Under the pieces are notes generated by a model. It was not told where the DNA came from. It did not search any database and was given only the letters and a program-made list of their open reading frames with translations. From NCBI GenBank assembly GCA_021785695.1, contig JAJYEQ010000006.1, forward strand, positions 43,639-107,638: a stretch of 64,000 nucleotides of DNA, written 5' to 3'. This document shows, in pieces, positions 61,478 to 64,000 of this stretch. The stretch comes from Actinomycetes bacterium. Its GTDB lineage: Bacteria > Actinomycetota > Acidimicrobiia > Acidimicrobiales > RAAP-2. The first letter of the stretch is position 1; each line of letters opens with the position of its first letter. Made by a program: the position numbers and the translations under genes.

Positions 61478-61984
61478 CGAGAGGTGGGGATTTGTTGTCC
61501 CTGCTTCTGCCCCTGGATTTCTTAGAGGCAGAAGCCAATGAATCATTGCCCTCTGGCAGTCGTGGTCGAGTGCAGTTTCCGGGCCGTCCAACGTGATCTC
61601 GGCGGCGATCGACGTGTGACTTTCGACGGGCACAAAAGTCAGGGGCCCTGCGGGCCCCGTACCAAGGAGAGAGAAGCCTTGTGGAGATGGAAGTTTAGGA
61701 TTTCTGCCTCAGCCCTTGCCCCTGGAAATTCACTCTAAGCCTACGTAGAGGATCGCCAATCCCCCAAGTGGCGCAACGCGCCATTGATTGTCGTGGCGGC
61801 GTCTTGATCAGCCGCGTCCCCGGAAGGTGCCCATACCTGCGGTTCCGGGTGGAACTCGTGCTCACGGCCTTGATGGCCGTCGCCGGTATGAAGTGCGCGA
61901 AGCGATGTTGAGGAATCAGCGGTGCCGTCTCTGATTGGGCGTGAAGAACCAAGAACCTCGAATTTGGATCATGATTTGACCTTC
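61478..61984. other. 507-bp gene-free, repeat-rich boundary region
   Basis: No convincing gene is seen between tRNA-Cys and the recombinase; the base composition is visibly lower in GC than the rest. It holds a hairpin cttctgcc / ggcagaag (61504-61511 with 61527-61534), a very strong 7-bp hairpin ggggccc-tgc-gggcccc (61642-61658), and two related blocks containing TTCTGCC and GCCCCTGGA (61505-61520 and 61702-61730). These imperfect inverted and direct repeats would suit an attachment site or terminators, but no defined att core can be assigned without the other end of the element. Confidence 0.5.
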
Positions 61985-63418
61985 TCAGCGTGGGGGTTCA
62001 CGTCGGGCCTCCGACACCACAGGTTTGCAACCCTGCGTTAGTCCAACCTCGTCCAGGGCAACATTGAAGGGCGGCGCTCCTGCCACTTCGACCATGATCC
62101 GGTCCGGATAAACGCGGACGCAATCGACCAAATCCTCGACGAGCGTTCGTCGCTCAGTGAGTGTTGCCTCGTTCCAAATCCGATCCACGTCCATGCCAGC
62201 GAGGAGTTCGGCCACCTGATCGAACTTGTCCACCGCATCCTCGCGGTCCCTTTGTTCGCGGGCGATCTCCGCCTCCTCGCTTTGGAGCGTCTTGATCTGC
62301 GTCATGAGGCGTCGGTTCTCCGTGTCGAAAGTCTCGGCGTCGATTTGGTCGCCGTAGTACAGGTCTAGGAGTTTGCGTTGTTTCTTCACGAGTGAGGCGA
62401 TCACCGAACCGACGGAAGGACCCCTGTGCGCCCGTGTGCGCCGGTGCGCCGTCAACTGGTGACGTATGGCTACCTGAAGACTCTCATCCGACTTGAGGAC
62501 TCTCATGCCCAGCAGTACGGCGCGCTGGAGCCCGCTCGCGGCACGACCTGACTGCACGCATCCCTGGCCTCGATGGCGACATCGATAGATCGGTTGGTTG
62601 CGGTTGTTGTAGTGGACGCCTTCGACGCGACCGCAGAGCCCGCAACGGACCTTGCCAGAGAGCAGGTCCTTGGAGCGTCGCTGGCCGGGCGTGTGGCCGC
62701 GTTGGGCCATGTTGAACTGGCTCTCATTGACCAGGGGGGAATGGATGCCTGGGTACCACTCGCCGGAGTACTTCACTTCTCCCAGGTAGGCACGACTGAG
62801 ACAGATGCTGCGCACGGTTGAGTACTTGACACCCACCTCGTTCTCAATCGAGAGGTAACTCAACCCCGAGGCGCGCAGGGCGAAGATGCGCTGGACGACA
62901 GGTGCCATCTCGTTTGGCTGCAGTTGCCCGTTCACCATGTCGTAGCCAGTCGGCGGGTGGTTCTGCCAGCGTCCGCGTTCGGCGGCCTGGCGCTGGCCCA
63001 TCTTGGTGTTCTCCACGATCTGGTCGCGGAAGTATTGGGCGAAGACCCCCGTAACTCCGATCTGCATCTTGCCCGAGGCCGAGGCCAGGTTGAGGTCCCC
63101 TTCGTTAACTGAATGCACCGTGACGCCGCGCTCTTGGAAGAGTTTGACGAGCCGGGAGAAGTCGCCCTGATCGCGACTGAGGCGATCCCAGCACCAGATG
63201 AGCAGGTGCTCAACCTCGTTCGACTCGATCAACGCGAGAAGTTGACGCATCGCGGGACGGTCGAGGTTCTTGCCCGACCAGCCCTCGTCCCTTAGTACCG
63301 TCACCGGCCCGAGGTCGCGCAGACGTGCGAGGTCGCGGCACCGCTTCACCTGGGCGTCGGGGGAGAACTCGACCTGGTCCTCAGTTGACACTCGGACGTA
63401 GGCCAGGGTCTGGCTCAT
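61985..63418 (-). CDS. Large serine recombinase (integrase)
   Basis: A 477-residue large serine recombinase. The N-terminal resolvase domain has YVRVSTEDQ (catalytic Ser11) and the WCWDRLSRD and FAQYFRDQIVENT segments. It is followed by a Recombinase domain (PPTGYDMV onward), a zinc ribbon with CGLCGRVEG and YRCRHRGQGC, a coiled-coil region (residues about 340-400) and a C-terminal end. Such enzymes integrate phages, ICEs and other elements by attP x attB exchange. The ATG has GGGAGGAG upstream. Its composition is less GC-rich than its chromosomal neighbours. It points toward tRNA-Cys, suggesting that an element end lies there. Confidence 0.9.
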   Translation of the reverse strand: MSQTLAYVRVSTEDQVEFSPDAQVKRCRDLARLRDLGPVTVLRDEGWSGKNLDRPAMRQLLALIESNEVEHLLIWCWDRLSRDQGDFSRLVKLFQERGVTVHSVNEGDLNLASASGKMQIGVTGVFAQYFRDQIVENTKMGQRQAAERGRWQNHPPTGYDMVNGQLQPNEMAPVVQRIFALRASGLSYLSIENEVGVKYSTVRSICLSRAYLGEVKYSGEWYPGIHSPLVNESQFNMAQRGHTPGQRRSKDLLSGKVRCGLCGRVEGVHYNNRNQPIYRCRHRGQGCVQSGRAASGLQRAVLLGMRVLKSDESLQVAIRHQLTAHRRTRAHRGPSVGSVIASLVKKQRKLLDLYYGDQIDAETFDTENRRLMTQIKTLQSEEAEIAREQRDREDAVDKFDQVAELLAGMDVDRIWNEATLTERRTLVEDLVDCVRVYPDRIMVEVAGAPPFNVALDEVGLTQGCKPVVSEARREPPR

Positions 63419-63514
63419 CGTGCTCCTCCCGTTCGAGAATGCGTAGTGAGATTGCTATCAGAACTTTCGACGCGCGCGTGTAGTCGCGTGCCGCAAGCTC
63501 CGGTTCGGCGACCC

Positions 63515-63874
63515 TCACCATCGCCAGGTCCTGATCGGTGGACGGTTCCACTCGGGGTTGTCGTCGGAGTTCCAGCGCTTCAACCAGCGCTGATCTGCGA
63601 CGGGCACCAGATCCTGGACGAGCGACTCAGCCTCCAACGGTCCCTCGACCCAGCCCGAACGACGTAGCGGCGCGAAACCCTGGGCGACCTCGTAGCGGTG
63701 ATTCAGCGCGCCGACGTGCTCAGGCGACCAGTCTTTCTGCGCGTACTTGCAGCCGTAACTCGCGGCGCGTCGTAGTCCCTCTCGGGGCGTTCGACAGAGC
63801 CCTAGTGGCTCGCCCTTGGGACCCTTCATCGCGGTAGCGAAGTCAGTTACCCAGACGAAGCCCTTCTCCCACAT
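63515..63874 (-). CDS. Possible replication-initiator (Rep) fragment
   Basis: A 119-residue frame from the ATG at 63874. The segment SYGCKYAQKDW resembles motif 3 (YxxKY) of rolling-circle Rep/HUH endonucleases, and NHRYEVAQGFAPLRRS resembles the region after it in actinobacterial plasmid and ICE Rep proteins. The HUH (HxH) motif that should precede it is not present; the frame stays open to the window edge (64000) but that stretch lacks Rep-like sequence. It is therefore either an N-terminally truncated remnant or a short relative. It lies about 100 bases upstream of the recombinase on the same strand. Confidence 0.5.
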   Translation of the reverse strand: MWEKGFVWVTDFATAMKGPKGEPLGLCRTPREGLRRAASYGCKYAQKDWSPEHVGALNHRYEVAQGFAPLRRSGWVEGPLEAESLVQDLVPVADQRWLKRWNSDDNPEWNRPPIRTWRW

Positions 63875-63877
63875 GCG

Positions 63878-63945
63878 GATTCCGAGGGTTTTCGTACACC
63901 CGTTCCGATTGATTCCGTACAGCGATTCCGGAGTTGTCGTACACC
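63878..63945. repeat. Three contiguous 22-24-bp imperfect repeats (iteron-like)
   Basis: Three head-to-tail units, read on the minus strand: 63945-63924, 63923-63902 and 63901-63878. All carry a TGTACG start, and the outer two also share GGAATC at the end (GGTGTACGA-AAC-C-GGAATC). The outer two are the most alike. A 22-bp period is typical of plasmid iterons or of operator arrays, and the position just upstream of a Rep-like gene fits either. Confidence 0.5.
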
Positions 63946-64000
63946 CCGAAGGTGGCTGGCTCGGACGCTGACATGAGGTGAGGGCACCGACAACACTTCT

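Noticed and set aside
61538..61738. Possible 66-residue plus-strand gene after tRNA-Cys
   Set aside because: No ribosome site, no conserved features, and it runs through two hairpins.
61695..61952. Possible 85-residue minus-strand gene after the recombinase
   Set aside because: No ribosome site, composition unlike a protein, and no recognisable motif.

Overview
The window is 64 kb of very GC-rich bacterial chromosome with dense, short-spaced genes, many starting at GTG and overlapping the previous stop codon (GTGA or ATGA). The gene content points to Actinomycetota: an MtrAB-type two-component system followed by an LpqB-like lipoprotein, class II DAHP synthase, an actinobacterial-style LexA box (CGAAC-N4-GTTCG) and a LysM gene beside nrdR. 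The archaeal/eukaryotic-type ProRS and the E. coli-type DapD fit a deep branch such as Acidimicrobiia better than Streptomyces or Mycobacterium. That placement is inference from gene content only.

Layout. 0-9.5 kb: end of proA, a CoxD/CoxE-like MoxR-VWA pair, a histidine phosphatase, aroG (minus), nadD, a 57-residue membrane peptide, rsfS, then mtrA-mtrB-lpqB-like genes (minus) and xerC. 9.6-28.9 kb: a classical translation and envelope superoperon (rpsB-tsf-pyrH-frr-cdsA-dxr-M50 protease-ispG-proS, then rimP-nusA-ylxR-infB-rbfA-truB-ribF-rpsO-pnp). It has its own promoter and attenuator-like terminator in front of rimP and a long hairpin in front of pnp. 28.9-47.2 kb: a YfhO-like membrane protein, dapB, dapA, rnj, a siderophore-interacting protein (minus), ftsK, thrB, an EamA exporter, miaB, miaA, dapF, hflX, dapC, dapD and dapE. 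Together these carry every step from aspartate semialdehyde to meso-diaminopimelate. 47.2-53.2 kb: lexA (minus) with an autoregulatory SOS box, and a complete branched-chain amino-acid (LIV) ABC transporter. 53.3-61.3 kb: an MFS exporter with a 20-bp palindromic operator and its MarR regulator, a second MoxR-type ATPase paired with an HExxH-VWA protein, a small TM-LysM protein behind two tandem SOS boxes, nrdR, a PIG-L deacetylase, dinB and two membrane proteins. 61.4-64 kb: tRNA-Cys(GCA), then visibly more AT-rich, gene-poor DNA with a large serine recombinase and a possible replication-initiator fragment. This is probably one end of an integrated mobile element that continues beyond the window.

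Most of the window is core chromosome. The observations most worth following are the SOS-controlled LysM protein, which looks like the division inhibitor that sits next to lexA in mycobacteria but is here about 10 kb away; the MoxR/HExxH-VWA pair; near-identical repeat tails on ribosomal protein S2 and NusA; the promoter-terminator leader of the nusA operon; a ylxR gene with no canonical start codon; and the mobile-element edge.
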